64,000 nt of DNA, taken from Neoarius graeffei. Lineage: Eukaryota; Chordata; Actinopteri; Siluriformes; Ariidae. Below, in pieces: positions 45,239 to 56,551 of this stretch. Where the stretch lies: contig NC_083571.1 in assembly GCF_027579695.1 (NCBI RefSeq), forward strand, positions 92,467,686 through 92,531,685. The letters run 5' to 3'. A model generated the notes under the pieces. The model made no database searches, was not told where the DNA came from, and saw only the letters and a program-made list of their open reading frames with translations. The position numbers and the translations under genes are program-made. The first letter of the stretch is position 1; every line of letters starts with the position of its first letter.

Positions 45239-48200
45239 CCTCCTCCTGTGTCCCGTCCTCGCCCCATTCCCCCACCGCAGAGGCGGGGGCCGGCACCACC
45301 CCAGCCGGCCCGCCGCACCCATGGTGCCCTCCCGTTTCTCCCTTCTGTGTCTGTCTCTCCCCCACCTCAGGTGAGTGAGCCCCAGGTCACCGGTGCAAAG
45401 GGAAAGCCCGGGCCGGTTTGCTGGCGCTGCGGGGAACCGGGCCACCCTCAACAGCAGTGCACAGCAATGGAAGTGGGCACGGTGGTTCGGATCCCCGACG
45501 CGCCAGAGGCCGCCCTCGATCGGGCCGGAGCGTATCGCATACCGGTGAGTATCCAAGGGGCTACATATCAGGCGTTGGTGGATTCTGGTTGTAATCAGAC
45601 CTCAATTCGCCAAAGCCTGGTTCAAAACGAGGCATTGGGGGGAGCACAAGGGGTGAAGGTGTTGTGTGTGCATGGGGATGTTCACTGCTACCCTTTGGTG
45701 TCGGTCCACATTATTTTCAGAGGGGAAAAATTTATAGTGAAGGCGGCGGTTAATCCTCGCCTTACCCACTCTTTAATTTTGGGGACTGATTGGCCGGGAT
45801 TTCGGGGTTTAATGACGCGCCTAGTAGAGAGTGGGTCCTGCCAGTTGACAGGGGGAGGTCCCGGTGTCGCTTTGGCGGGAGCAGCTGTCACAGAGCCGTC
45901 TACGTCATCTCCGCGTCAGAGTGAGGAGCCGCCGGCTCCTTCTCTCTCTATTGGGGAATCCCTCGCGGATTTCCCATTAGAGCAGTCGCGAGACGAGACT
46001 CTGCGGCATGTGTTTGACCAAGTGAGAGTAATCGATGGTCAAACGCTCCCGCCGAACGCCACCCCGTCCTTCCCCTACTTCGCGATTATGAAGGATAGAT
46101 TATACCGAGTGACGCAGGACACTCAAACTAAAGAGCGAGTCACGAAGCTTTTGATTCCAAAGAGCCGCCGGGAATTGGTATTCCAGGCGGCTCACTTTAA
46201 TCCCATGGCTGGACACTTAGGGCAGGATAAAACACTAGCCCGAATAATGGCCCGATTCTATTGGCCGGGGATTCGCGGCGATGTCCGTAGGTGGTGTACG
46301 GCATGCCGCGAATGCCAGTTAGTAAATCCAGCGGCCATTCCAAAAGCGCCTTTGTGCCCTCTACCGTTAATCGAGACCCCGTTTGAGAGAATTGGGATGG
46401 ATCTCGTCGGGCCATTAGATCAGTCAGCACGAGGGTACCGCTTTATATTAGTTCTGGTGGACTATGCAACGCGATACCCGGAAGCAGTGGCTCTGCGCAA
46501 TATCTCAGCACGCAGTATTTCAGAGGCACTCTTCCGCGTCATCTCCCGAGTTGGAATCCCGAAAGAGATTCTGACTGACCAAGGCACTACGTTTATGTCA
46601 CGAACACTGTGCGAACTGTATGGGTTATTGGGGATTAAGCCGATCCGCACCAGCGTATATCACCCACAAACGGACGGTTTAGTGGAATGGTTCAACCGCA
46701 CCCTCAAAAATATTATTAAGAAATTCGTAAGTGAGGATGCACGTAATTGGGATAAGTGGCTCGAACCCTTGCTGTTCTTAGTGCGAGAGGTCCCCCAAGC
46801 CTCCACGGGGTTCTCCCCGTTCGAATTATTATATGGGCGTAAGCCGCGCAGCATCCTGGACGTGCTGCGGGAAAATTGGGAGGAGGGACCTTCACAAAGT
46901 AAGAACGAAATTCAGTACGTTATGGACCTGCGCGCAAAACTCCACACGCTCACCCACCTAACTCAGGAGAATTTGCGGCAGGCCCAGGAACGGCAAGCCC
47001 GCCTGTACAACAAGGGTACGCGCCTTAGAGAGTTCACACCGGGAGATAAAGTACTCGTACTGTTGCCCACGTCGAGCTCCAAATTGATCGCCAAGTGGCA
47101 AGGGCCCTTTGAGGTCACACGGCGAGTCGGGGACATCGACTATGAGGTGAGGCGAACAGACAGGGGTGGGGCGCTACAGATCTACCACCTCAATCTGCTG
47201 AAACTCTGGAACGAGGAGGTCCCTGTGGCGTTGGTGTCGGTAGTTCCGGAGAAGGCGGAGCTGGGGCTGGAGGTTCAAAAAGGGACATTGGCATCACGTA
47301 CTTCTCTGATCCCCTGTGGAGACCACCTCTCCCCGACCCAACTCACGGAGGTCGCCCAGTTGCAGGCCGAGTTTTCGGATGTGTTCTCGCCCCTGCCCGG
47401 TCGCACTAACCTCATAGAACACCACATAGAGACGCCCCTGGGGGTGGTAGTGCGTAGCCGCCCTTACAGGCTACCCGAACACAAAAAAAAGGTGGTTCGG
47501 GAAGAACTTCAGGCCATGCTCGAAATGGGCATCGTCGAGGAGTCCCACAGTGACTGGAGCAGCCCGGTGGTCTTGGTTCCCAAGGCCGACGGCTCAGTCC
47601 AGTTCTGTGTGGACTATAGAAAAGTCAACACTGTGTCTAAATTCGACGCGTACCCAATGCCTCGTATTGATGAGCTGCTCGATCGACTAGGCACGGCTCG
47701 CTTTTACTCGACACTGGATTTGACGAAGGGATATTGGCAGATCCCCTTGACTCCATTATCCCGGGAGAAAACGGCCTTTTCCACACCGTTCGGCTTACAC
47801 CAGTTCGTCACACTTCCGTTTGGGCTGTTTGGGGCGCCCGCTATGTTTCAGCGGCTGATGGACAGGGTCCTCCGGCCCCATGCCACCTATGCGGCCGCGT
47901 ATTTAGACGATATTATCATTTATAGTAATGACTGGCAGCGGCACCTGCAACACCTGAGGGCCGTCCTTAGGTCGCTGAGGCGGGCGGGACTCACGGCCAA
48001 CCCAAAGAAGTGTGCGATTGGGCGGGTGGAAGTACGGTATCTGGGCTTCCACTTGGGCAACGGGCAGGTGCGTCCCCAAATTAATAAGACAGCAGCGATT
48101 GCGGCCTGCCCGAGGCCCAAGACCAAAAAGGGGGTGAGACAGTTCCTGGGGCTGGCTGGCTACTATCGTAGGTTTATACCTAATTATTCGGACGTCACCA

Positions 48201-48739
48201 GCCCGCTGACTGACCTCACTAAAAAGGGGGCACCAAGTCCGGTCCAGTGGACGGAGCAGTGTCAGCGGGCTTTCTCTGAGGTAAAGGCTGCACTGTGTGG
48301 GGGGCCACTTTTGCACTCCCCTGACTTCTCTCTCCCTTTTATGTTACAGACGGATGCGTCGGACAGAGGGCTGGGGGCCGTTTTGTCCCAGCAGGTGGAG
48401 GGGGAGGACCGCCCGGTCCTTTACATCAGTCGGAAGCTGTCAGTGCGGGAGGGGCGCTACAGCACGATTGAGAAGGAGTGCCTGGTGATCAAGTGGGCGG
48501 TCCTCGCCCTCCGTTACTACCTGCTGGGGCGCCCTTTCACCCTCTGTTCGGACCACGCGCCCCTCCAGTGGCTCCACCGCATGAAGGATGCCAACGCGCG
48601 GATCACCCGTTGGTATCTGGCACTCCAACCCTTCAACTTCAAGGTGGTCCACAGGCCGGGGGTGCAGATGGTCGTGGCGGACTTCCTCTCCCGTCAAGGG
48701 GGGGGAGTCGGCTGCAGGCCGGACGGGCGCCCGGCCTGA
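44474..48739 (+). CDS. Gag-PR-IN-RT-RNase H polyprotein (Gmr1-like)
   Basis: An open frame of 1421 residues. I chose ATG 44474 (MESSPFADLVHALATAQQSQ) because it follows the primer-binding site; the open frame extends upstream through the LTR without meaning. The gag region ends in a CCHC knuckle CWRCGEPGHPQQQC starting at C316. Protease: DSG at D370. Integrase: zinc motif from H574 to the CTACREC pair, then D643, D702 and E738 (DD35E), with a GPF module after it (KWQGPFEVTRRVGD). Reverse transcriptase: FGLHQFVTLPFGLFGAP and YLDD at 1143-1146. RNase H: TDAS with D1294, and the later SDHAPLQWLH. Gag and pol are in one frame with no frameshift signal. One oddity is VEWFNRTLK, where relatives have VERFNRTLK. 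It appears capable of retrotransposition. Confidence 0.95.
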
Positions 48740-48742
48740 GTT

Positions 48743-48756
48743 GGGCGGTGGGGGTA
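48743..48756 (+). other. Polypurine tract
   Basis: GGGCGGTGGGGGTA lies directly before the 3' LTR, the usual primer for plus-strand synthesis. Confidence 0.75.
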
Positions 48757-49066
48757 TGTGGCAGCGGGGTCGTGGTCAAGCACCGGTCTGTGACAGGAGG
48801 GTGGAGTCAGGGAAGGTAAGTGGCAGAATCACTTCACCTGAGAGCAATTAACCTGTGTTTGTGTGTCTTCCCAGTGACCGCGCCCTATATGAGGAGGGAG
48901 AGCGAGAGCGGAAGTGGCTCATCCCTGAACCAGACGCCGGTTGTGTGTGTGTCTGTGCGAGAGCAATTATTGTTGTACTGAAAAGTGTGGCAATAAAGCC
49001 AAGTATTAAACCTGATCTCCGTCCTGCTGTCCTCTGTGCTCCACCCACACATAGGGAACTCCTACA
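48757..49066 (+). repeat. Element C 3' LTR
   Basis: It matches the 5' LTR except for six substitutions and a shorter (GT)n run. Confidence 0.94.
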
Positions 49067-49071
49067 GTCAC

Positions 49072-49620
49072 ATACCGAGTACACACGTATGCTGAACTGA
49101 TTGGTTTTCAAGGGGGTTCATTTGAAAGCTGTAGGCGAGATGACAGGAGAGAAAAGAAAGCTGGACATTCGCAGCTATTTTTCAAAACAAACAACCAATC
49201 AGAATTCAAATACATTCTGTTGCCAAGTAAAATTGTAACCTTTCAACATGTCAAAAAAGTTCTAGAGCCCTCGTCCTGTTTTACCGTTAGATCAATCACA
49301 TATCAGCTTAAATTAGCATTCTAAAACTAGTTAAAGATCACACAGAAGAGAGCCCACTCCCCCTGCCAGCCTAATGGAACGCAGTGTTTAAGGCTCTGTA
49401 TGTGTTTTACTTCCATTTATGAGGGGAAAAGAACATACACCCTCCCGACAGTAAATGCGTTATTTGCTTATAAGACACATTTGCAAACTGGTAGAATGAG
49501 TTAATCATCACATGCAAGATTTGCAGTTAATCAAATGGATTGCATATTATTATTATTCATATTATTCATGAATTACTACAGTTCTGAACTTCAAATTTTA
49601 AAAGTCTGGACTTTGGAGAG
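49072..49620. other. No recognisable feature
   Basis: Flank of element C. I see no gene or repeat end up to the inverted repeat. Confidence 0.45.
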
Positions 49621-49625
49621 ATGAT

Positions 49626-50031
49626 GAACTTTATTAATCACACGCTTGTGAAAGTCCTCTCTGCATTTGACCCATCTGAAGCAGTGAACATGCACACACA
49701 CATACCCAGAGCAGTGGGCAGTCATGCTAACAGCACCCAGGGAGCATTTGGAAGCAAGGGCGTAGGTTGGTATTAACTTTTGGTGGAACACAACGGAGCA
49801 AAATATTGTGACCTTCTAATGTTGACCTGAAGTTGGCGCCACTGGGGGTTGGCATTGGATTTATGTCCCCACCAATGTTAATACCAAACCTACGCCCTTG
49901 TTCCCAAATGCTCCCCGGGTGCTGTTAGCATGACTGCCCACTGCTCTGGGTATGTGTGTGTGCGCATGTTCACTGCTTCAGATGAATCAAATGCAGAGAG
50001 GATTTTCACAAGCGTGTGATTAATAAAGTTC
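49626..50031. repeat. Inverted repeat, arms about 160 bp
   Basis: The left arm (49626 to about 49789, GAACTTTATTAATCACACGC...) is mirrored by the right arm (about 49868-50031, ...GCGTGTGATTAATAAAGTTC), with a spacer of about 80 bp. The shared words CATCTGAAGCAGTGAACA and CAGAGCAGTGGGCAG also occur in the repeat at 59160-59455, so the arms are two opposed copies of that repeat's tail. Confidence 0.85.
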
Positions 50032-50142
50032 TTCTATTTTTGTACGTTCTGGGACATAGTGTACAGCTTGGACTTCAACAACTCATACACATACCCCTTA
50101 AATTTGTCCACTTTTCAAATGTGTGTATTTCATCCATCCATC

Positions 50143-52375
50143 CAGGGGTGCCGCCAGAAATTTTGGGCCCCATGAAAGATTAGAATTTTGGGCCCCCCAA
50201 CTTTGCCCACCCTTGTCACAATTTTGATGCATTTAAATGAACTCCATGCTCAGTAGCCTTACAAATGTTACCCATAAAAGACAGGAAACATCTTATTATA
50301 AATTTATTTCAAAGTGGCATGGAGTGACATTTCAATTTGATCAATTACGTACGTATTTCTTCATATGTTGTAACCTCTATCCCTCTTTTATGTGTGCTGC
50401 GCTTTCTCCAGCTCCTCAATTTGAAACCAATGGTTTAGAACGTGTGAACATTCCACACACGTAACCATGTCAAACACTTGACTGGTGTCCGTTATTAGCA
50501 ACACTTTAATCTACCAAACTGTATATGGCGCTCGCTCATTAAAAACTTCAATCCTAAAGCATTTATGGGTTGTATTGCTGCTTACCTCCTTCTCCAAAGG
50601 GGGGTTCAGTGGTTTGGTAGGGCGGAGGTCCCCCTGAGGCTGAATCTGTGCATATTTAGGGCACCCCATTAGTTATGAAACTGGTTATCAGCACTAGTTA
50701 TTAGCACCAGCATAACGTAATATTTCATCTTGTTTATCACACAAGTCAGTTCAGTTATTAAAATGGAAAAAAATTTCACTGTACAAACTGTAAAAGTGTT
50801 CTCTTGATAGGCTAATCCAACCACGTTCATACTGTTCATTTACCATTCGCTAATATTTTGAACACACATGTGAGCGATAGCTACCTTTTTTTGGGAAAAA
50901 CTGAGTGACCAGTTGCCTGCCTCTCCGGTCCCTCTCAACTTTCAGCTGCCTTTCTTTACGTTTTTGACAGCCACTCTTCATATTTAGTGATCATAGACTG
51001 TACGCACTCCACTGCTGGCTGGCTGCTGCGCCGCGACACAGCAGCAAGTAGCGTTGCACTCATAGATATAAACATAGAAGCCGCATTGAGCTGGTGGCCC
51101 CGTTGCTGGGATACGTCAGAGTATCCGCCATATTTGATGTGGCAAATCTTCCCCGTAAACCAATGCAAGTAAATGGACTGAACTTCATAAAGCCCCTTTC
51201 TACAATAATATTTAACTCGATGCCTTTTATTCACCCATTAAGACACACACGTATATATTTGGGAAACAAACAGGCATCAAAACAACATATATAACTTTTA
51301 ATGTGATGGTTATAAATAGTGTGCGAAATACCCATCAATATTCTGTGGGAGGTGTGACCTAAATTTCCTCAACATGCAGCAGGCCTATACCGGAATCAAG
51401 CTATCGGAAACTTTTTTTTTTAAATTCCGCTGCTACTATCATAGGCTACTAATGATATCTACACATCAAGGCATGTTTTGGAGCTCAGCAGGGATCGTGT
51501 AGAATAATGTGCTGTGCTTACGCTGCTGAAGCCGTGCCGTGCCGTCTCCGCATCACTTTCATTAAATGCCGTGCAGATAGGCTATAAAATGTCTCCAAAA
51601 CAATTTTTGCAATATACAGTGCTATATGGAAAAAAATTCAATTAAACCATATTACAATGGGATTGCTCCATGTGATTGCTTCACAGTCTGACATGCTTCC
51701 AATCTCTTCTATTTTTGAGTGTGCCATCACCATCTGACAGCTGGTGGTGAAATTGGTTGGGTGGGTTATGAAATAAATTATATTATATTCGTTGTTTGGA
51801 GACAGGTTTCACCGAGCGGCTATTATGCGCGAGACTTCATATTAGCCACAAAGTCAGAAAAATCTGTTCGTAAAATTATGTTATAATGACCAAATACAAT
51901 GAAAAGTATTTTTCCAGTCTCACCTGTGAAAGGTAATCCCATGTGATCTCGTTTGGACGGTAAACCTGTTGGTACAGTTAAATGCAGCACATGAATGAGG
52001 CATCTTTATTCTCCACTTTGCCACATCCAATATGGCGGCGAGGATGACGTATGATTCTACGCGGAAGGCGGCGTCTATGTTTATATGTCTATGGTTGCAC
52101 TGATCAGCACACAGATTTAACGCATCGCGCTTCTACCAGAACTGGACCGTACCATTTCGCAAAAGGGGGAGGGTTAAATGACAATATGTTGAAGAACTCA
52201 AGAAATAGATAACCTTGTTAAATTAGCTCATTTTACCAGATGGAATATTGCATTGTTGTTATTTCAAAAGTCTTATTAAAATCATTAAAAGCATATTATC
52301 AGCCCCTTAAAGGGCCCCATGGCAGTGCTGGGCCCCTAGAATTGTTCTAACCTTTCCCCCCCGGCGGTGCCCATG
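50143..52375. mobile_element. hAT-like non-autonomous transposon (outer)
   Basis: The ends are CAGGGGTGCCGCC (50143) and GGCGGTGCCCATG (to 52375), imperfect inverted repeats. An exact 8-bp duplication, CATCCATC, flanks it (50135-50142; 52376-52383), although it lies in CATC-repeat DNA. Both end regions share GGGCCCC-rich sequence. No transposase frame is present. A second element sits inside at 51061-52093. Confidence 0.72.
51061..52093. mobile_element. hAT-like non-autonomous transposon (inner)
   Basis: The left end CATAGATATAAACATAGAAG and the inverse of the right end, CATAGACATATAAACATAGA, are near-matching inverted repeats. The flanks carry an exact 8-bp duplication, GTTGCACT (51053-51060; 52094-52101). 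Both terminal regions also share an inverted CCATATTTGATGTGGCAAA-like word. No coding capacity. Confidence 0.78.
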
Positions 52376-53195
52376 CATCCATCCATTATCTGCAGCCGCT
52401 TATCCTGTTCTACAAGGTCGCAGGCAAGCTGGAGCCTATCCCAGCTGACTATGGGTGAGGTACACCCTGGACAAGTTGCCAGGTTATCGCAGGGCCGACA
52501 CATAGACACAAACAACCATTCGCACTCACACCTACGGTCAATTCTGGTGCCCTGTGTCTGGTTGGAGTCTCATCGCATCGCTCCTGTGGAGGGCGGCCCC
52601 ATGTGGACAGTTGGGGGTCACGCCTGGAGGACGTTCTGGACTCTTGCAGTGGTGCTTTTGTGGCTGGGGACTGCAGTTGACTTGCTGACTTTAGGACTAT
52701 AGTTGTCATGAACGGTTTTGCGCTCGGGTTTCCGTCGGTAGGGGGTTTATAGCATCAACAAAGCTGACTTTATGTTAGGACTGTTAATGTTATAGTCTTG
52801 TTGTCTGTTGTTGCCCAAATGAGGATGGGTTCCCTTTTGAGTCTGGTTCCTCTCGAGGTTTCTTCCTCATGTCGTCTGAGGGAGTTTTTCCTTGCCACCA
52901 TCGCCACAGGCTTGCTCATTGGGGAAAGATTAGGGATAAAATCAGCTCATGTTTTGAGTCGTTCAAATTCTGTAAAGCTGCTTTGCGACAATGTTTATTG
53001 TTAAAAGCGCTATACAAATAAACTTGACTTCAGAGCCACCAATTAGCCGAACCTGCATGCCTTCAGACTATGAGGGAAACCAGAGCACCCGGACAGCATG
53101 CAACCTCCACACAGAAAGGAGGCCCTCATCGGCCGCTGGGCTCGAACGCAGGACCTTCTTGCTGTGAGGCGACAGTGCTAACCACTACACCACCC
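52376..53195 (-). repeat. Main-family SINE split by a LINE tail
   Basis: The 3' half of a minus-strand SINE (to about 52543) and its 5' half (from about 53033) are separated by LINE DNA. The join fits the normal SINE body (CGGTCAATT ... GAGCCACCAATTAGC). The 5' half is the founder of the minus-strand part of the tandem array that follows. Confidence 0.82.
52545..53032 (+). mobile_element. LINE 3' UTR insertion (same family as 6681-8110)
   Basis: It starts GGTGCCCTGTGTCTGGTTGG, matching the 3' UTR near 7945, and ends with GCTATACAAATAAACTTGAC, a LINE 3' tail. It is strongly 5'-truncated and inserted in a SINE. Confidence 0.78.
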
Positions 53196-55562
53196 ATGTG
53201 TGTTTCAGATTCTTCTCTTTTTTATTCTATGTACAGTATATAGCGGGGCGGTACGGTGGTGTAGTGGTTAGTGCTGTCGCCTCACAGCAAGAAGGTCCGG
53301 GTTCGAGCCCCGTGGCCGGCAAGGGCCTTTCTGTGCGGAGGTTGCATGTTGTCCACGTGGGTTTCCTCCGGGTGCTCCGGTTTCCCCCACAGTCCAAAGA
53401 CATGCAGGTTAGGTTAACTGGTGACTAAATTGACCGTAGGTGTGAATGTGAGTGTGAATGGTTGTCTATGTGTCGGCCCTGTGATGACCTGGCGACTTGT
53501 CCAGGGTGAACCCCGCCTTTCGCCCGTAGTCAGCTGGGATAGGTTCCAGCTTGCCTGCGACCCTGTAGAACAGGATAAAGCGGCTAGAGAGAATGAGATG
53601 AGATGAGAAATTCCATAAAGCTGCTTTGCGACAATGTTTATTGTTAAAAGCGCTATACAAATAAACTTGACTTCAGAGCCACCAATTAGCCGAACCTGCA
53701 TGCCTTCAGACTATGAGGGAAACCAGAGCACCCGGACAGCATGCAACCTCCACACAGAAAGGAGGCCCTCATCGGCCGCTGGGCTCGAACGCAGGACCTT
53801 CTTGCTGTGAGGCGACAGTGCTAACCACTACACCACCCATGTGTGTTTCAGATTCTTCTCTTTTTTATTCTATGTACAGTATATAGCGGGGCAGCACGGC
53901 GGTGTAGTGGTTAGTGCTGTCGCCTCACAGCAAGAAGGTCCGGGTTCGAGCCCCGTGGCCGGCAAGGGCCTTTCTGTGCGGAGTTTGCATGTTGTCCACG
54001 TGGGTTTCCTCAAGGTGCTCCGGATTCCCCCACAGTCCAAAGACATGCAGGTTAGGTTAACTGGTGACTAAATTGACCGTAGGTGTGAATGTGAGTGTGA
54101 ATGGTTGTCTATGTGTCAGCCCTGTGATGACCTGGCGACTTGTCCAGGGTGTACCCCGCCTTTCGCCCGTAGTCAGCTGGGATAGGCTCCAGCTTGCCTG
54201 CAACCCTGTAGAACAGGATAAAGTGGCTAGAGATAATGAGATGAGATGAGATGAGATGAGAAATTCTGTAAAGCTGCTTTGTGACAATGTTTATTGTTAA
54301 AAGCGCTATACAAATAAACTTGACTTCAGAGCCACCAATTAGCCTAACCTGCATGCCTTCAGACTATGAGGGAAACCAGAGCACCCGGACAGCATGCAAC
54401 CTCCACACAGAAAGGAGGCCCTCATCGGCCGCTGGGCTCGAACGCAGGACCTTCTTGCTGTGAGGCAACAGTGCTAACCACTACAACACCCATGTGTGTT
54501 TCAGATTCTTCTCTTTTTTATTCTATGTACAGTATATAGCGGGGCGGCACGGTGGTGTAGTGCTTAGTGCTGTCGCCTCACAGCAAGAAAGTCCGGGTTT
54601 GAGCCCCGTGGCCGGCAACAGCCTTTCTGTGCGGAGTTTGCATGTTGTCCACGTGGGTTTCCTCCGGGTGCTCCGGTTTCCCCCACAGTCCAAAGACATG
54701 CAGGTTAGGTTAACTGGTGACTAAATTGACCGTAGGTGTGAATGTGAGTGTGAATGGTTGTCTATGTGTCGGCCCTGTGATGACCTGGCGACTTGTCCAG
54801 GGTGTACCCCACCTTTCGCCCGTAGTCAGCTGGGATAGGTTCCAGCTTGCCTGCGACCCTGTAGAACAGGATAAAGCGGCTAGAGATAATGAGATGAGAT
54901 GAGAAATTCTGTAAAGCTGCTTTGCGACAATGTTTATTGTTAAAAGCGCTATACAAATAAACTTGACTTCAGAGCCACCAATTAGCCGAACCTGCATGCC
55001 TTCAGACTATGAGGGAAACCAGAGCACCCGGACAGCATGTAACCTCCACACAGAAAGGAGGCCCTCATCGGCCGCTGGGCTCGAACGCAGGACCTTCTTG
55101 CTGTGAGGCAACAGTGCTAACCACTACAACACCCATGTGTGTTTCAGATTCTTCTCTTTTTTATTCTATGTACAGTATATAGCGGGGCGGCACGGTGGTG
55201 TAGTGCTTAGTGCTGTCGCCTCACAGCAAGAAGGTCCGGGTTTGAGCCCCGTGGCCGGCAAGGGCCTTTCTGTGCGGAGTTTGCATGTTGTCCACGTGGG
55301 TTTCCTCCGGGTGCTCCGGATTCCCCCACAGTCCAAAGACATGCAGGTTAGGTTAACTGGTGATTAAATTGACCGTAGGTGTGAATGTGAGTGTGAATGG
55401 TTGTCTGTGTCTATGTGTCAGCCCTGTGATGACCTGGCGACTTGTCCAGGGTGTACCCCGCCTTTCGCCCGTAGTCAGCTGGGATAGGCTCCAGCTTGCC
55501 TGCGACCCTGTAGAACAGGATAAAGCGGCTAGAGATAATGAGATGAGATGAGATGAAATGAG
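52965..55562 (+). repeat. Four-copy tandem array of a compound SINE/LINE unit
   Basis: The word AAATTCTGTAAAGCTGCTTT (or a one- to two-base variant) starts copies at 52965, 53608, 54261 and 54904, giving periods of 643, 653 and 643 bp and a last copy of about 659 bp. Each unit holds 68 bp of LINE 3' tail, a minus-strand SINE half (to about 150 bp), a spacer (TGTGTTTCAGATTCTTCTCT ... TATATAGCGGGG) and a full plus-strand SINE ending in (GATGA)n. The pieces were therefore assembled before amplification, which probably arose by unequal exchange. Confidence 0.93.
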
Positions 55563-55640
55563 ACATAGCTATCTTAACTGTTCTCACCAAAGCAAATTCC
55601 TTGTATGTGAGAACAGAATAAACTTGATTCTGGTCTTAAA
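55563..55640 (+). repeat. Retroposon 3' tail fragment
   Basis: CAAATTCCTTGTATGTGAGA followed by AATAAACTTGATTCTG resembles the 3' end of a fish LINE. Short and not otherwise identified. Confidence 0.4.
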
Positions 55641-55799
55641 CCAATTTTAAATTATTAATTCGATTTATTTGAAGTTGATCTGCGTACTTGTCGAATTATT
55701 TTTTTTTAAAGCGTTTCGTTTACAATATTTTGTCAATGACGTCCCAGTTGAAAAAAAACACGTCACTCTTAAAGGACAACATTAAATGACTGACAGAAA

Positions 55800-55912
55800 A
55801 ATGAACCAATGGTGTTAGCCCACAGTGATGAGGGGCGGAGTTAAATAACCAACCAACTTAACATTCGGAAGCACGCTGCTATAGAAACTGACTTGGGAGA
55901 CGTGTTATAGAG
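55800..55912 (+). promoter_or_regulatory. eif5: Candidate eif5 promoter and first untranslated exon
   Basis: A CCAAT box (55806-55810) and a GC box (GGGGCGGAG, 55832-55840) precede an ETS-like CGGAAG (55866-55871). A good splice donor, ATAGAG|GTAGGT, would end an exon at 55912. This is the only stretch upstream of the coding exons with this mix of motifs free of repeats. Assignment is inference; the start site cannot be seen from sequence alone. Confidence 0.4.
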
Positions 55913-56161
55913 GTAGGTGTAACGATGGCTACTTCTGTGTAAACAAGAAAGCAGGTAGAGCATGAAACTGAATTATTACAGAAGATTATATTTCGTTTTA
56001 TAGCTTGCTAGAGTGAGAAGTAATAAGCTAATAGCAGTTACAAGCTAAGACGTCCTGCCATATGTTATAGCTTGGACTAGCCTGTTTTTAGTGCTAGCTT
56101 TGAGATTACCCTTTTTTTTTTTTACTCGAAAATCCAAATAGTTTAAATCTGTTTATTTCAG

Positions 56162-56369
56162 ATTCCCGGTTTTGAGGGCGTCTCAGAGTTTGTTTTCAGG
56201 CTTCATCATTCCGCATCGTAAGGATTGCTCCAGGCTCTGCAGTGCTGCACAGTCAGTGCGACTGCTCATCCAAACACTTCATTCATCTCAGGGAGACCAG
56301 CGGTGTGTTTATGTCTTTGCTTTACGAAAACGCAGACTATTCGGACGTCAGGAGCTGCGGATGGGAAAG
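56162..56369 (+). other. eif5: Candidate eif5 5' UTR exon
   Basis: It is preceded by a pyrimidine run and TTTATTTCAG and ends at GGGAAAG|GTATAC. The 208-bp body is GC-richer than its flanks and matches no repeat in the window. It could be an alternative or internal untranslated exon; no protein function is implied. Confidence 0.4.
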
Positions 56370-56406
56370 GTATACATGTGTTCCTTGACTGGAGAACTGA
56401 ATTATT

Positions 56407-56551
56407 TGTGTTTCTTGCTCTGCGTCGCGCCTGTTCTGTCTAAAATGAGTTTATTCAAAATGGCGCCTTCATTCTTCCAGTTCGCACTTCTCTTCTGGAC
56501 TGGATAACGGGAACCTAGTGACCTTATTTACATGTAATGTTTCACTTAGGG
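56407..56551 (+). repeat. Direct duplicate, copy 1
   Basis: TGTGTTTCTTGCTCTGCGTC ... GGACTGGATAAC recurs at 60519-60664 in the same orientation with few changes (for example AAATGGCGCC against AAATGTTGCC). Not a repeat I recognise. Confidence 0.85.

Larger units (their letters stand above)
44114..49066 (+). mobile_element. Gmr1-like Ty3/gypsy retrotransposon C, intact
   Basis: A 4953-bp element with LTRs 44114-44427 and 48757-49066 and an exact 5-bp target duplication, GTCAC, at 44109-44113 and 49067-49071. It has a primer-binding-site-like sequence, one continuous polyprotein frame and a purine-rich tract. By eye the LTRs differ at 6 positions plus a 4-bp (GT)n length change (about 2%), so it is younger than element B. 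Integrase lies before RT, which is the reverse of most Ty3/gypsy elements and fits the Gmr1-like group first described from cod. Confidence 0.95.

Noticed and set aside
52965..55562. Tandem repeats as a CRISPR-like array
   Set aside because: The units are about 650 bp, composed of SINE and LINE parts, and the genome is clearly vertebrate.
56172..56507. 111-residue frame near the eif5 upstream region
   Set aside because: It crosses the proposed splice donor at 56369 and a duplicated non-coding segment, and has no family match that I can see.
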